The position numbers and the translations under genes are program-made. From Saprospiraceae bacterium (lineage in GTDB: Bacteria; Bacteroidota; Bacteroidia; Chitinophagales; Saprospiraceae), in NCBI GenBank assembly GCA_026993525.1, contig JALWSS010000111.1, positions 1 to 60,201 on the forward strand: 60,201 nucleotides of DNA, in the 5' to 3' direction. Positions 8,401-15,892 of the stretch are shown here, in pieces; position 1 is the first letter of the stretch; each line of letters begins with the position of its first letter. Under the pieces are notes generated by a model that saw nothing but the letters and a program-made list of their open reading frames with translations, searched no databases and was not told the DNA's origin.

Positions 8401-9297
8401 TCATCCATTTGGATGGTAAATTTTCACAATAGTTCTTTGACAAATTGGCACCGATTCAATCATCCGTTCATAGTCAGCTGGGGAAAGTTTGCCCAGAGAA
8501 GAATGTGAACGATAGCAATTATACGATTTTTTCAGCCATTCTTGTTGTGATTTGAGTTGCTGGATTGAGTTGACGACTATGCCATGGAGCATGTGGTTTT
8601 TCAAGATGTCATTCAACGATTCTGCATGAGAATTCTCAAAGCAACTAGTAGCCATACTTGAAACCATATTTAGTTCACCTAACAATTTCAGCAGTGGCTG
8701 ATAGATGTATTGCTTGGCCCCATCAGAATGAAAAATGCAGCCTTCCAGACTAGCGGCATCTCGTACTTCAAGGCATTGCTTCATCACCTCATAGGAGGTA
8801 TGCTCTGCTTGCATTGTTGAAGAAAAACTCAATCCCAACAAGTACCGACTGTAAAGATCCATCAAAGTGGTACAATAGCCTATTTTACGACCATTTGTGT
8901 TGGAAAACACATAAAACATATCTGTGGCAAAGGCCTGGTTAATCCCATTCAACTCTTTGCCTTTCAGGAGGTTATCAAATTGAAAGTCACCTTTTTTCGT
9001 ACACCCCTTATAGGCACGTTTGATGGGAATGATCAAGCCTTGCTCTTTGCACAATCGTTCATAACGATGTTTGCTCCAACCGTCTATACTGTCATGATAC
9101 TCAGGTTTGGAGAGAACAAAATTGTACACCTGGCGGATACCTGCACCTGGCAGATATTTCTTTCTGATGTATTTAACCAGATTAATTACCTGGGCTACAT
9201 CTGCCTGAAACTTTGGCTTGCGACCCTGCCGACACAGCCATTGGTAATAGGCCTGCTGACTTCTGTCAAGAGAAGAACATAATTGATTGATAGTCAT
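8401..9297 (-). CDS. IS3-family transposase, OrfB (DDE integrase domain)
   Basis: A 298-residue transposase catalytic subunit. An N-terminal HTH_21-like region (SSLDRSQQAYYQWLCRQG) precedes an rve-type core with the three acidic residues in ATDMFYV, HSDGAKQY and NSHAESLNDILK. The second Asp and the Glu are about 33 residues apart, close to the DD(35)E spacing of IS3. The C-terminal SHSSLGKLSPADYE motif is usual for OrfB. Its ATG overlaps the stop of orfA by 4 bp (ATGA), suggesting translational coupling; a programmed frameshift making an OrfAB fusion is the family alternative. No internal stop or frameshift is seen, so the element may be active. Confidence 0.9.
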   Translation of the reverse strand: MTINQLCSSLDRSQQAYYQWLCRQGRKPKFQADVAQVINLVKYIRKKYLPGAGIRQVYNFVLSKPEYHDSIDGWSKHRYERLCKEQGLIIPIKRAYKGCTKKGDFQFDNLLKGKELNGINQAFATDMFYVFSNTNGRKIGYCTTLMDLYSRYLLGLSFSSTMQAEHTSYEVMKQCLEVRDAASLEGCIFHSDGAKQYIYQPLLKLLGELNMVSSMATSCFENSHAESLNDILKNHMLHGIVVNSIQQLKSQQEWLKKSYNCYRSHSSLGKLSPADYERMIESVPICQRTIVKIYHPNG

Positions 9298-9719
9298 TTG
9301 CCCGGGCTTTTCTTTCTGGATTTGCTGGATGGCTTGTCTCCAAAAGTTTTTTTTAGATCCTGTTGATAGTGCTCTGCAGCTAGATCAATTATCTTATCAA
9401 GCATCATCACCTTTGCCTGAGTTTTACCGATAATTTCATAAGCCTGGGCCAGTTCTTTTTCAAGTTTCTTACGCTTTTGAAACTCACTCTTAACCTCAAT
9501 CACTTTTCGCAATGGAGGCTCATAAAATGGTGAATATTTCTTTTTCCATTTGTAAATGGCAGCTGAGCTAACCTGGTATCGCCTCGTTGCCTCAGCAACA
9601 GTTAATTCACCATTATCGATCAAATTGACAATCTCAATCCTGGCTTCTTCGCTAAAGTAGCGTTGTTCTTTGCTCCTGGATGAAGATGATTGATTCGGTG
9701 TTGATTTGGACTTTTTCAT
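9294..9719 (-). CDS. IS3-family transposase, OrfA (HTH)
   Basis: A 141-residue DNA-binding subunit of the same element. It has a Lys/Ser-rich start, a helix-turn-helix (EEARIEIVNLIDNGELTVAE ... YQVSSAAIYKWKKKY, about 25-65) and a C-terminal coiled-coil segment rich in Lys/Glu/Gln (KLEKELAQAYEIIGKTQAK), as usual for OrfA proteins. It overlaps orfB by 4 bp. Composition of both frames is more AT-rich than neighbouring genes, in keeping with a mobile origin. Confidence 0.88.
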   Translation of the reverse strand: MKKSKSTPNQSSSSRSKEQRYFSEEARIEIVNLIDNGELTVAEATRRYQVSSAAIYKWKKKYSPFYEPPLRKVIEVKSEFQKRKKLEKELAQAYEIIGKTQAKVMMLDKIIDLAAEHYQQDLKKTFGDKPSSKSRKKSPGK

Positions 9720-9788
9720 GCCCTAAAATAGTTTGTATGCCGAGTTTACTGTCAACTCGATGGACTAAACACTTTTTGGGCAGGTCCA

Positions 9789-9910
9789 AACCGACAACCG
9801 ATAACCGACAACCGATAACCGACAACCGATAACAACCTTCATAACCCTTCATCCCCGATGAAAATCGGGGTCATAATCCTCATAATCCTCATAATCCCTC
9901 ATAACCTTCC
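9789..9910. repeat. Composite repeat, right part
   Basis: Heptamers CCGACAA/CCGATAA continue from the left side of the IS element (9789-9833), then CCTTCATAACC, a hairpin CCCCGAT-gaaa-ATCGGGG (9853-9870), and nonamers CATAATCCT up to about 9904. Confidence 0.88.
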
Positions 9911-10386
9911 CCAAAAAAAAACGCAGGCGCCCCTGTATTCACCCGCCCCAGGCGGGCAATCAGGAAGCGGCCTGCTTTACGTGTTCCGGGTTGACAGATG
10001 GCGAGCCATGAACTGGCAACACCATCAACACCCGAATCCACACCCCTGTATTTTTCGACTTTAGTGTTTCAGTTGTTGAGGACCAAATTGAATGTTGCCC
10101 GTCGGAATTGTTGCCCGAAGGGCGAAGGCAATTATATCAGAAAGGAAGAAGCAGATCAGGCGGGTAAAAGGTGTAATCGGTCTCAGCAAGCACAAACATA
10201 GGCGCATTGGGGAGCTTGCCCGTTCCGAATACTTCCGAACCGGAATAAATACGGGTTGGACGAGAACCGGGAAATACCGGGAACGAGGATAAACGCCCTA
10301 TTTTGCCGAAGGGAAAAAAAGATACCGGGCCAAAGCAGCCTTTTAGTCAAAGGGCTTGTACTGTGAGTTGAATATCCGCAAGATCA
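9911..10386. other. Gap of about 475 bp without recognised gene
   Basis: Between the repeat array and the sigma factor gene. I see no coding region with a family signature on either strand, only a small CGCCC..GGGCG hairpin near 9946-9957 and a GCCCGAAGGGC palindrome near 10124. A clear TAnnTTTG promoter was not found; TATTTTGC near 10299 is one base off and sits about 80 bp ahead of the sigma factor. Confidence 0.5.
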
Positions 10387-10947
10387 ATGGACAATCCCGC
10401 CGGAGACATTCTGGAGCGCATCATCGAGGGGTGCCTGAAGGAGCAGCGCAGCAGCCAGCATGCGTTGTACAAGATGTTCTATTCGTATGGGATGAGCATC
10501 TGTTTCCGCTATTCCAATGATGAGCAGGAGGCGGTTGGGATATTGAATGAGGCGTTTCTGAAGGTTTTTGACAACCTGAAAAAATATGACCCCGCAAAAG
10601 GTGAATTTAGAAGCTGGTTCAGGGTCATACTGGTCAACACGGCCATCAATCATGTGAAGAAGCAACAGAAATTCAAACTGGAAGTAGCAATGGATGAAGC
10701 AATGGACGTCCGGCAACAGGAAGACATCCTCAGCCGGATTGGGTACAAAGAACTGATTGCCATGGTGCAATCCCTGTCGTTGGCGTACCGGACAGTTTTC
10801 AACCTGTACGTCATTGACGGTTTCAAACACGAAGAAATTGCTCAGCAACTGGGCATCACGGCGAGCACCTCTAAAAGCAACCTTGCAAGGGCCAAGGCCC
10901 GCTTGCGGGATATGATACGGGAAAAGCTAAAAGCGAAGTATGCCTGA
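10387..10947 (+). CDS. ECF-type RNA polymerase sigma-70 factor
   Basis: A 186-residue extracytoplasmic-function sigma factor. Region 2 is at about 20-100 (FRYSNDEQEAVGILNEAFLKVF, FRSWFRVILVNTAINHVKK) and region 4 at about 120-180 (LSLAYRTVFNLYVIDGFKHEE, IAQQLGITASTSKSNLARAK). Its stop overlaps the next start by 8 bp, and that next gene encodes a single-TM protein, which is the usual layout of an ECF factor with its membrane-bound regulator. It would direct RNA polymerase to an unknown regulon upon an envelope signal. Confidence 0.9.
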   Translation: MDNPAGDILERIIEGCLKEQRSSQHALYKMFYSYGMSICFRYSNDEQEAVGILNEAFLKVFDNLKKYDPAKGEFRSWFRVILVNTAINHVKKQQKFKLEVAMDEAMDVRQQEDILSRIGYKELIAMVQSLSLAYRTVFNLYVIDGFKHEEIAQQLGITASTSKSNLARAKARLRDMIREKLKAKYA

Positions 10948-12190
10948 TTGGACAGACAAGGACATGGAGCAATTGTTCAGGAAAGCTGCCGGCCAGCAGG
11001 AGTTTGAATACAACGACGCTGCCTGGCAGGACATGGAGCATTTGCTGGATGTACGAAAGCGCCGAAGAAGGTTCTTCTTCTGGTGGTGGCGGGTGCTTGG
11101 TTTGTTGCTTCTCGTCGGAATGACTGGACTGGGTATATACCTCTTTTCAGATGGTAGCGGGAATAAGCCGGTTGCCTCCCTTTCAAACCAGGGTGCCGAT
11201 ATAACCGCCCGTTTGCCGAAGGATAAGGCGGCAGCCCGTGATGTTGCCGAAGCTGATAATCTTCAAAACACCAATCGCCTGCAGGATGCACCGGATGAAC
11301 CGGTATTGAAGGAAGAAGTAAACGGGTCAAAGTTCAGGGTCTCAGCAACAAAAGGGGCTTCCGACCCGGTGGGTCAAACACAGGCTGACCATGCCGCCGG
11401 CACCCCGACACCTGAATTCAGCTCTCGGGCTAAAGAGCCCGGCGAGCCTGACCTGAAAGCAAACGCCGTTTCAGAAAAGGTGCACCTGTCAGGTTTTTTG
11501 TTGCCGGTTCTGCCAATGCGGATGTTGGATGCTGCGCCCCCGGTGCCGGCACTGAACGCGGCCTTTTCAGCTGACACGGCGCAAGAGGATGGGCAGGATG
11601 GATTCAAAGGAATGTACCTGGCGCTGGTGGCAGGTGGTGAGCTGACCTCGGTGGGGCCCGATGATTTTGCCCAGTTGAATGCAAAATTCGGACTTGGAGC
11701 GGAGTATCGCATTTCAGCCAGTCTCGGCATTGCAACGGGGGTCAACTACCTGAGGTTGGACTACAGGGCCGGTGAAGGCGAGTACACCCCGCCAAAAGGG
11801 TTCTGGACCCGAAAAATTGCTCCGCAGTCCACCACCGGCCGTTGTGATATTCTGGAACTTCCGTTGAGCCTGAATTACCATCGGCAACTCAAATCGGGAG
11901 CAGGCCTGCGTGTTTCAGCGGGGTTGTCGTCTTTGCTGATGCTTCGCCAGAGATATTACTACCAATACGACCTGCCGGATGACGATCTTATCCGGAAATG
12001 GAAAAGCAATGAACTCAACAGCTACTGGTTCTCACTCGGCACCCTCTCTTTGGGCTATGATGTTCCGGTGAGTGCCAGTACCAGCATAAGCATTGTGCCT
12101 TACATGCAGTTTCCTGTCAAGGGTATCGGGCATGGCAATGTCAGGCTATACAGCGCCGGTATTGCTGCCAGTTTTGGCTGGAGACTGTGA
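10940..12190 (+). CDS. Membrane-anchored partner of the ECF sigma factor with barrel-like C-terminal domain
   Basis: A 416-residue protein. Residues 1-45 are a short acidic/aromatic cytosolic segment (EQLFRKAAGQQEFEYND, WQDMEHLLD), followed by a positive cluster (KRRRRFFFWWW) and one transmembrane helix (about 50-70). A low-complexity periplasmic linker runs to about 215. The C-terminal 190 residues alternate aromatic and small residues (GMYLALVAGGELTSVG, GLGAEYRISASLGIATGVNYL, final SAGIAASFGWRL) like a PorT/OMP-type beta-barrel repeat. The 8-bp overlap with the sigma gene makes an anti-sigma or signal-sensing role likely; that is inference. A barrel attached to an inner-membrane helix is topologically odd. 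Confidence 0.7.
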   Translation: MPDWTDKDMEQLFRKAAGQQEFEYNDAAWQDMEHLLDVRKRRRRFFFWWWRVLGLLLLVGMTGLGIYLFSDGSGNKPVASLSNQGADITARLPKDKAAARDVAEADNLQNTNRLQDAPDEPVLKEEVNGSKFRVSATKGASDPVGQTQADHAAGTPTPEFSSRAKEPGEPDLKANAVSEKVHLSGFLLPVLPMRMLDAAPPVPALNAAFSADTAQEDGQDGFKGMYLALVAGGELTSVGPDDFAQLNAKFGLGAEYRISASLGIATGVNYLRLDYRAGEGEYTPPKGFWTRKIAPQSTTGRCDILELPLSLNYHRQLKSGAGLRVSAGLSSLLMLRQRYYYQYDLPDDDLIRKWKSNELNSYWFSLGTLSLGYDVPVSASTSISIVPYMQFPVKGIGHGNVRLYSAGIAASFGWRL

Positions 12191-12332
12191 ACACGGATGA
12201 GGGTGACTCTAACCCTCGCCCGGATTTACCGATCATACTGTTTTGGGATACAACTGCTTTCAGTTTGCTGAAGGCAGGGTGGGAAACTATTGTCCGAACT
12301 TTTTTAATTAAATCAAACAAATTCAATTGGTT

Positions 12333-13973
12333 ATGAAACTCAGAATTCTACGCAACCTTTCACTTTTGGCAGGTCTGCTTTTTACCGTTTTTCCTTCGGT
12401 AAACGGGCAGGTGGTACAATTGAACCTGATGGGCATGACTCCCCACGTCGGGCAAAAATTTGAAGCCCGGCTGGTGGACAAGGCCACCCTCCGTGAGGTG
12501 GACAGAACGAAGGTGGACCCCATTGCCTCGGTGGATTTCAGTATTACACTTACGGGCGAAGTGGGCGGAAATTACTTCATTGACTTTTATGCTGACCTGA
12601 ACATGAACGGCACTTACGATGCTCCGCCTGTGGACCATGCCTGGCGCCTTGATGCAGACAACATCGCCATGGGGCTCAATCAATTTGACTTCACCCATGC
12701 AGGCAATTTTACTGACATCGAATGGCGGCATGCCATCACGATGAATTTTACTGGAATGACCCCGCACGTCGGGCAGATGTTGCAAATCAGGGTGAGAGAC
12801 ATCAACCAAACCGGCCGTGAAGTTGGCCGGGTGGTCATCGGTGCCATCGAGCAGCAGGATTTTTCCGTCTTGTTGCCTTTTGTAGTTCCCGGAAGAAGCT
12901 ACTTTCTGGACTTCTTTGCTGACCTGAACCAAAATGGAATGTATGATGCACCGCCGTTGGATCATGCCTGGCGGGTCATGGTTTCTGAAGCAAGTGGCGA
13001 CATGGAGGTTGATTTTGAGCATGCCGCCAATTTCACGGATATCGGAGCTTCGGGATCAGTGAGTGTCAATTTTACAGGCATGAACCCCCACGTAGGTCAA
13101 TTGCTGGAGCTCAGGGTCATCAACAGCAATACCGGCCAGGAAGTGGAGCGCCACCGCCGAATGATCGTTCAACCCGATTTTGTGGTGGAGATTCCCGGCG
13201 TGCAGCCAGGAGAGAATTACGACGTGGATTTTTATGCGGATTTCAGCATGAACGGCCTTTACGATGCTCCGCCCATGGACCACGCCTGGCAGGAATCCTT
13301 TACTGCCACCGGAGCCAACGACGAGGTCAACTTTGCCCACAATACCGGTTTTACCGACATCGAATGGAAATATTTGTTCACCCTGGCGGCAGAAGACATG
13401 CAACCCCATGTGGGGCAAAAGTTTGAGCTCCGGGTGGTAAAAACAGGCGACAACGAGGAAGTGGGGCGTTTCTCCATGCCATCCATCATGGTTCCGGACT
13501 TCTTTGTAAGGGTGCCCGGTCTGGAACTGGGCGACGATTACAACATTGACTTTTACGCCGACTTCAACATGAATGGGGTGTACGATGCTCCGCCCATGGA
13601 CCACGCCTGGAGAGAAACCCTACAGGACGACGAAGGAGATGAAACCATCTCTTTCCACCACAACACTTCTTTCACCGACATTATGTTCCCAACGGCCACC
13701 AGGGAAATTGTCAACCTGGAAAGTGTCAGCCTCTACCCCAATCCTGCGGACGATTATGTGGTTGTGGAGCTGAACCTGCGGTCTTTCACCACTTTGAATG
13801 CCCAGGTGATCAGCTTGCCGGGAACGGTGGTTTCGGAACTGCCGCAGACCGGGTTTGCCGAAGGAAATAACAGCCTGCTCATTCCGCTCGGAGACCTGCC
13901 TTCAGGATTCTATTTCCTTAAAATCCAGGATGATCAGGGCGGACTGTTGATGACCAGGCTGATCAAAAAATGA
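12333..13973 (+). CDS. Secreted four-repeat protein with T9SS type A sorting domain
   Basis: A 546-residue exported protein. After a signal peptide (ending SVNGQ) come four tandem repeats of about 100 residues, each with a GM-x-PHVGQ opening and a D(L/F)NMNG-x-YDAPP-x-DHAW segment that looks like an Asp/Asn-rich calcium-binding loop, and each ending in a FTDI block. The last 80 residues are a Por-type secretion signal (SLYPNPADDYVVVEL ... GFYFLKI ... LIKK). It should be exported by the type 9 system to the cell surface. The domain is not one I can name. The start is the ATG at 12333 that gives the signal peptide. A terminator follows. Confidence 0.85.
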   Translation: MKLRILRNLSLLAGLLFTVFPSVNGQVVQLNLMGMTPHVGQKFEARLVDKATLREVDRTKVDPIASVDFSITLTGEVGGNYFIDFYADLNMNGTYDAPPVDHAWRLDADNIAMGLNQFDFTHAGNFTDIEWRHAITMNFTGMTPHVGQMLQIRVRDINQTGREVGRVVIGAIEQQDFSVLLPFVVPGRSYFLDFFADLNQNGMYDAPPLDHAWRVMVSEASGDMEVDFEHAANFTDIGASGSVSVNFTGMNPHVGQLLELRVINSNTGQEVERHRRMIVQPDFVVEIPGVQPGENYDVDFYADFSMNGLYDAPPMDHAWQESFTATGANDEVNFAHNTGFTDIEWKYLFTLAAEDMQPHVGQKFELRVVKTGDNEEVGRFSMPSIMVPDFFVRVPGLELGDDYNIDFYADFNMNGVYDAPPMDHAWRETLQDDEGDETISFHHNTSFTDIMFPTATREIVNLESVSLYPNPADDYVVVELNLRSFTTLNAQVISLPGTVVSELPQTGFAEGNNSLLIPLGDLPSGFYFLKIQDDQGGLLMTRLIKK

Positions 13974-14000
13974 GAAAGTTCTTTTGATCTTGTTCTAGCA

Positions 14001-14043
14001 ATTTCACCGGTTTGGGTACAGGCTGCCTGACCGGTGATTTTTT
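14001..14043 (+). terminator. Intrinsic terminator after the T9SS protein gene
   Basis: TCACCGGT (14004-14011) pairs with ACCGGTGA (14030-14037), followed by TTTTTT. It lies 31 bp after the stop and only 22 bp ahead of the next start. Confidence 0.75.
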
Positions 14044-14064
14044 GACTTCAAAAAAATCTGTCTT

Positions 14065-14424
14065 ATGATTCAGAAAAAAATCTTTGTGATTGCAGTGCTC
14101 GCATTTCTGGCCATTCAGTCCTGTAAAAAAGACGAGGATACCACTCCGGAATGCAATACGATGAATGTCAGTTTCAGCCAGGATATCTTGCCCATCATTG
14201 AAAGCAACTGTTTCAACGGTTGCCACAACGGCAGCAACCCAAACTCGGGTTTCACCCTGGAAACCTACAACGATGTAAAAAAGAAAGTGGATGAGGGCAG
14301 GCTGGTGGGTGCGGTTAAACGGGATCCGGGTTTTGTGCCCATGCCATTCAACAAAGCCCCCCTCAGTGACTGTGATCAAAGCCTGATAGAAGCATGGGTC
14401 AATCAGGGGGCACCTAACAATTGA
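14065..14424 (+). CDS. Small c-type haem lipoprotein with a CX3CH motif
   Basis: A 119-residue lipoprotein (lipobox AIQSC at about 20) related to the single-haem cytochrome domains that are common in Bacteroidota surface lipoproteins: VSFSQDILPIIESNC, GFTLETYNDVK, GRLVGAVKRDPG, MPFNKAPLSDCD, IEAWVNQGAPNN. The haem-binding motif reads CFNGCH, that is C-x3-CH, not the usual C-x2-CH. The region with Met in MPF may give the distal ligand. Electron transfer is the family role but no partner is nearby. Whether haem is attached with three spacer residues is uncertain. Confidence 0.72.
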   Translation: MIQKKIFVIAVLAFLAIQSCKKDEDTTPECNTMNVSFSQDILPIIESNCFNGCHNGSNPNSGFTLETYNDVKKKVDEGRLVGAVKRDPGFVPMPFNKAPLSDCDQSLIEAWVNQGAPNN

Positions 14425-14428
14425 GATT

Positions 14429-14562
14429 GTTTAGTCCGCCTTTCGGTGGCGTTTAGGCACCTTCGGTGCGTTTAGTCCGCCTGGCGGCGGAGTTTAGGGC
14501 CCTGCGGGCCGTTTAGTCCCCTGTCAGGCGCTGACTTTCGGTCAGCTCCTGAATTACCGGGG
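14429..14562. repeat. GTTTAG-hairpin tandem array
   Basis: Five units start with GTTTAG at 14429, 14451, 14470, 14492 and 14511, so spacing alternates 22, 19, 22, 19 bp. Each unit carries its own short hairpin with a different stem: CCGCC/GGTGG, GCACC/GGTGC, TCCGCC/GGCGGA, GGCCC/GGGCC. The fifth holds a long interrupted stem (14518-14562) with CCCC/GGGG ends and inner TCAGG..CCTGA and CTGAC..GTCAG pairs. Confidence 0.88.
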
Positions 14563-14567
14563 TGTAT

Positions 14568-14604
14568 AAAAAAAAACAGGAGCCAACCGGAAGTCGGCTC
14601 CTGT
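14568..14604 (-). terminator. Intrinsic terminator for the leftward basic-tail gene
   Basis: ACAGGAGCC (14577-14585) pairs with GGCTCCTGT (14596-14604); on the minus strand a run of T follows (14568-14576). A second G7/C6 stem with T6 at about 14605-14632 reads on the plus strand and could stop rightward transcription. Confidence 0.78.
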
Positions 14605-14651
14605 GAGGGGGGGCGGGTTACCCCCCTTTTTTGTGGATGGAACTTGATTTT

Positions 14652-15695
14652 TCACCCGCCTCTTTTTCGCTTCGTCGTAGTGGTTTTTCGGGCTCCGCGC
14701 TTTTTACCACCTTTGCTTACGCCGGCTTTTTTCGTGGTCTTTTTGCGCACAGCGCTTTTCTTGCCGGATTTTGATTTCGCTCTGGTGGTAGTGGTGGTCT
14801 TTTTGACTCCCGCCTTTTTACCGGATTTGGTTTTTACACCGGCTTTGGTGGTTGTAGTGGTCTTTGACACCTTGCCCCGCGGGGTTTTGACGGTCGTTTT
14901 TGTGGTGGTTTTACTCACGCCGGCTTTTCCTTTTACGGTTCTGGTTTTTCTGACGGTGGTGGTCCTGGTCCGTACCGTGTGCGAGTAGGTTCTGCGGGGT
15001 GCGTAAACCCTGTGGGCACGGGTAACTCTGTGAACATGAACCACATGGTAGTGCCTCCTCCACGGGTGCGTGTGTACTACGAATACGTGGAACGGACGGG
15101 GCCTCCAGGGTCTCCACCAGCGGGGGTAGTAGGCCCAGCGCCAGGGAGAAACCCACACCACATAAGCGGGGCTGTAAACGAATCTGACACAGGGCCACAG
15201 CCATACGTTGACGATCACTCTTTCAAAGTCTGCGTGCGGGCCGCCTTTGCCATCGCGACTGAATTCTTCCTCGTACGGTTCCACAATGGTTTGCTCGCCG
15301 TACACGTCTTCATCGCCGATGATCTGGAGCATGGCTTCCTCGGGGCCGGTCTTTTCCAGTTCAATAACTGCCACGTCCTGTTTTTCATCTTCACTGACGT
15401 AAACCTGCAGCACGATGGCGTGTACGTCGTCCTCCATGTTGTCAACCACCCGGACGTAATCCACCTTGCCGTCTTCGTTGAGGTCCAGGTTGTTCACGTT
15501 GTTATCTTCGGAATTGAGCGCTTTTTCAAATTCTTCCATGGACTGGGCTTTTTTGAAAAGCTCCAGGGCACCTTCCAGGCTGAAGTTGTCTCCGGGAAAT
15601 CCCGTGCTGTCCACTTCGGTTTGAGAAATTGCCGGTACGGCGAAGATGCTTATCAGTAAAAGACAACTGATTTTGACAAAAAATTGCTTGATCAT
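14652..15695 (-). CDS. Secreted protein with histone-like Lys/Arg/Thr-rich tail
   Basis: A 347-residue exported protein. A signal peptide (ends AISQ) leads to a 120-residue acidic domain (SMEEFEKALNSEDNNVNNL, NEDGKVDYVRVV, VAVIELEKTGPEEAMLQ). Then comes a Trp/Arg/His-rich segment (about 165-235, e.g. PYVVW-like and RWWRPWRPRPFH) and finally about 130 residues made of Lys/Arg/Thr repeats (KTTTKTTVK, KSGKKAGVKKTTTTT). The first part resembles a Bacteroidota family with an NEDGKVDY-type motif; I do not know its function. The tail resembles histone H1-like low-complexity sequence, but with a signal peptide it would act outside the cytoplasm. Confidence 0.75.
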   Translation of the reverse strand: MIKQFFVKISCLLLISIFAVPAISQTEVDSTGFPGDNFSLEGALELFKKAQSMEEFEKALNSEDNNVNNLDLNEDGKVDYVRVVDNMEDDVHAIVLQVYVSEDEKQDVAVIELEKTGPEEAMLQIIGDEDVYGEQTIVEPYEEEFSRDGKGGPHADFERVIVNVWLWPCVRFVYSPAYVVWVSPWRWAYYPRWWRPWRPRPFHVFVVHTHPWRRHYHVVHVHRVTRAHRVYAPRRTYSHTVRTRTTTVRKTRTVKGKAGVSKTTTKTTVKTPRGKVSKTTTTTKAGVKTKSGKKAGVKKTTTTTRAKSKSGKKSAVRKKTTKKAGVSKGGKKRGARKTTTTKRKRGG

Positions 15696-15892
15696 GGCTT
15701 CATGAGTTTGATGAATAATCTGGATTCTAACACTTGTTCATCGAAATGAACAGGCAACAGATAGGGGGAGGCCGGCAGGGTTTAATCGCTAAGAAATTCT
15801 TAACAGTAAATGAATTCAAGAACCAAAGCCAGCCCGCAAGAGGAGGGCATTGCCCGAAAGAAAGAACAATTCAGCACTGAGAAAAACGAAAA

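Larger units (their letters stand above)
8165..9788 (-). mobile_element. Complete IS3-family insertion sequence with 3-bp target duplication
   Basis: Imperfect terminal inverted repeats start TGGATCGGCCCGG at 8165 and TGGACCTGCCCAA at 9788 (complement) and stay alignable for about 45 bp, including TTTAGTC and GAGTTGA blocks. They enclose two overlapping transposase frames. The flanks carry a direct AAC (8162-8164 and 9789-9791). Removing the element and one AAC restores an unbroken CCGATAA/CCGACAA heptamer array, so insertion happened into the repeat. About 235 bp between the orfB stop and the left end are non-coding. Confidence 0.9.

Noticed and set aside
8228-8443. Small minus-strand frame of 71 codons in the left end of the IS
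   Set aside because: It overlaps orfB in another frame, has no family signature and lies in the non-coding tail of the element.
9858-10292. Several short plus-strand frames between the array and the sigma factor
   Set aside because: They overlap each other and the repeats and show no recognisable motif or conserved start context.
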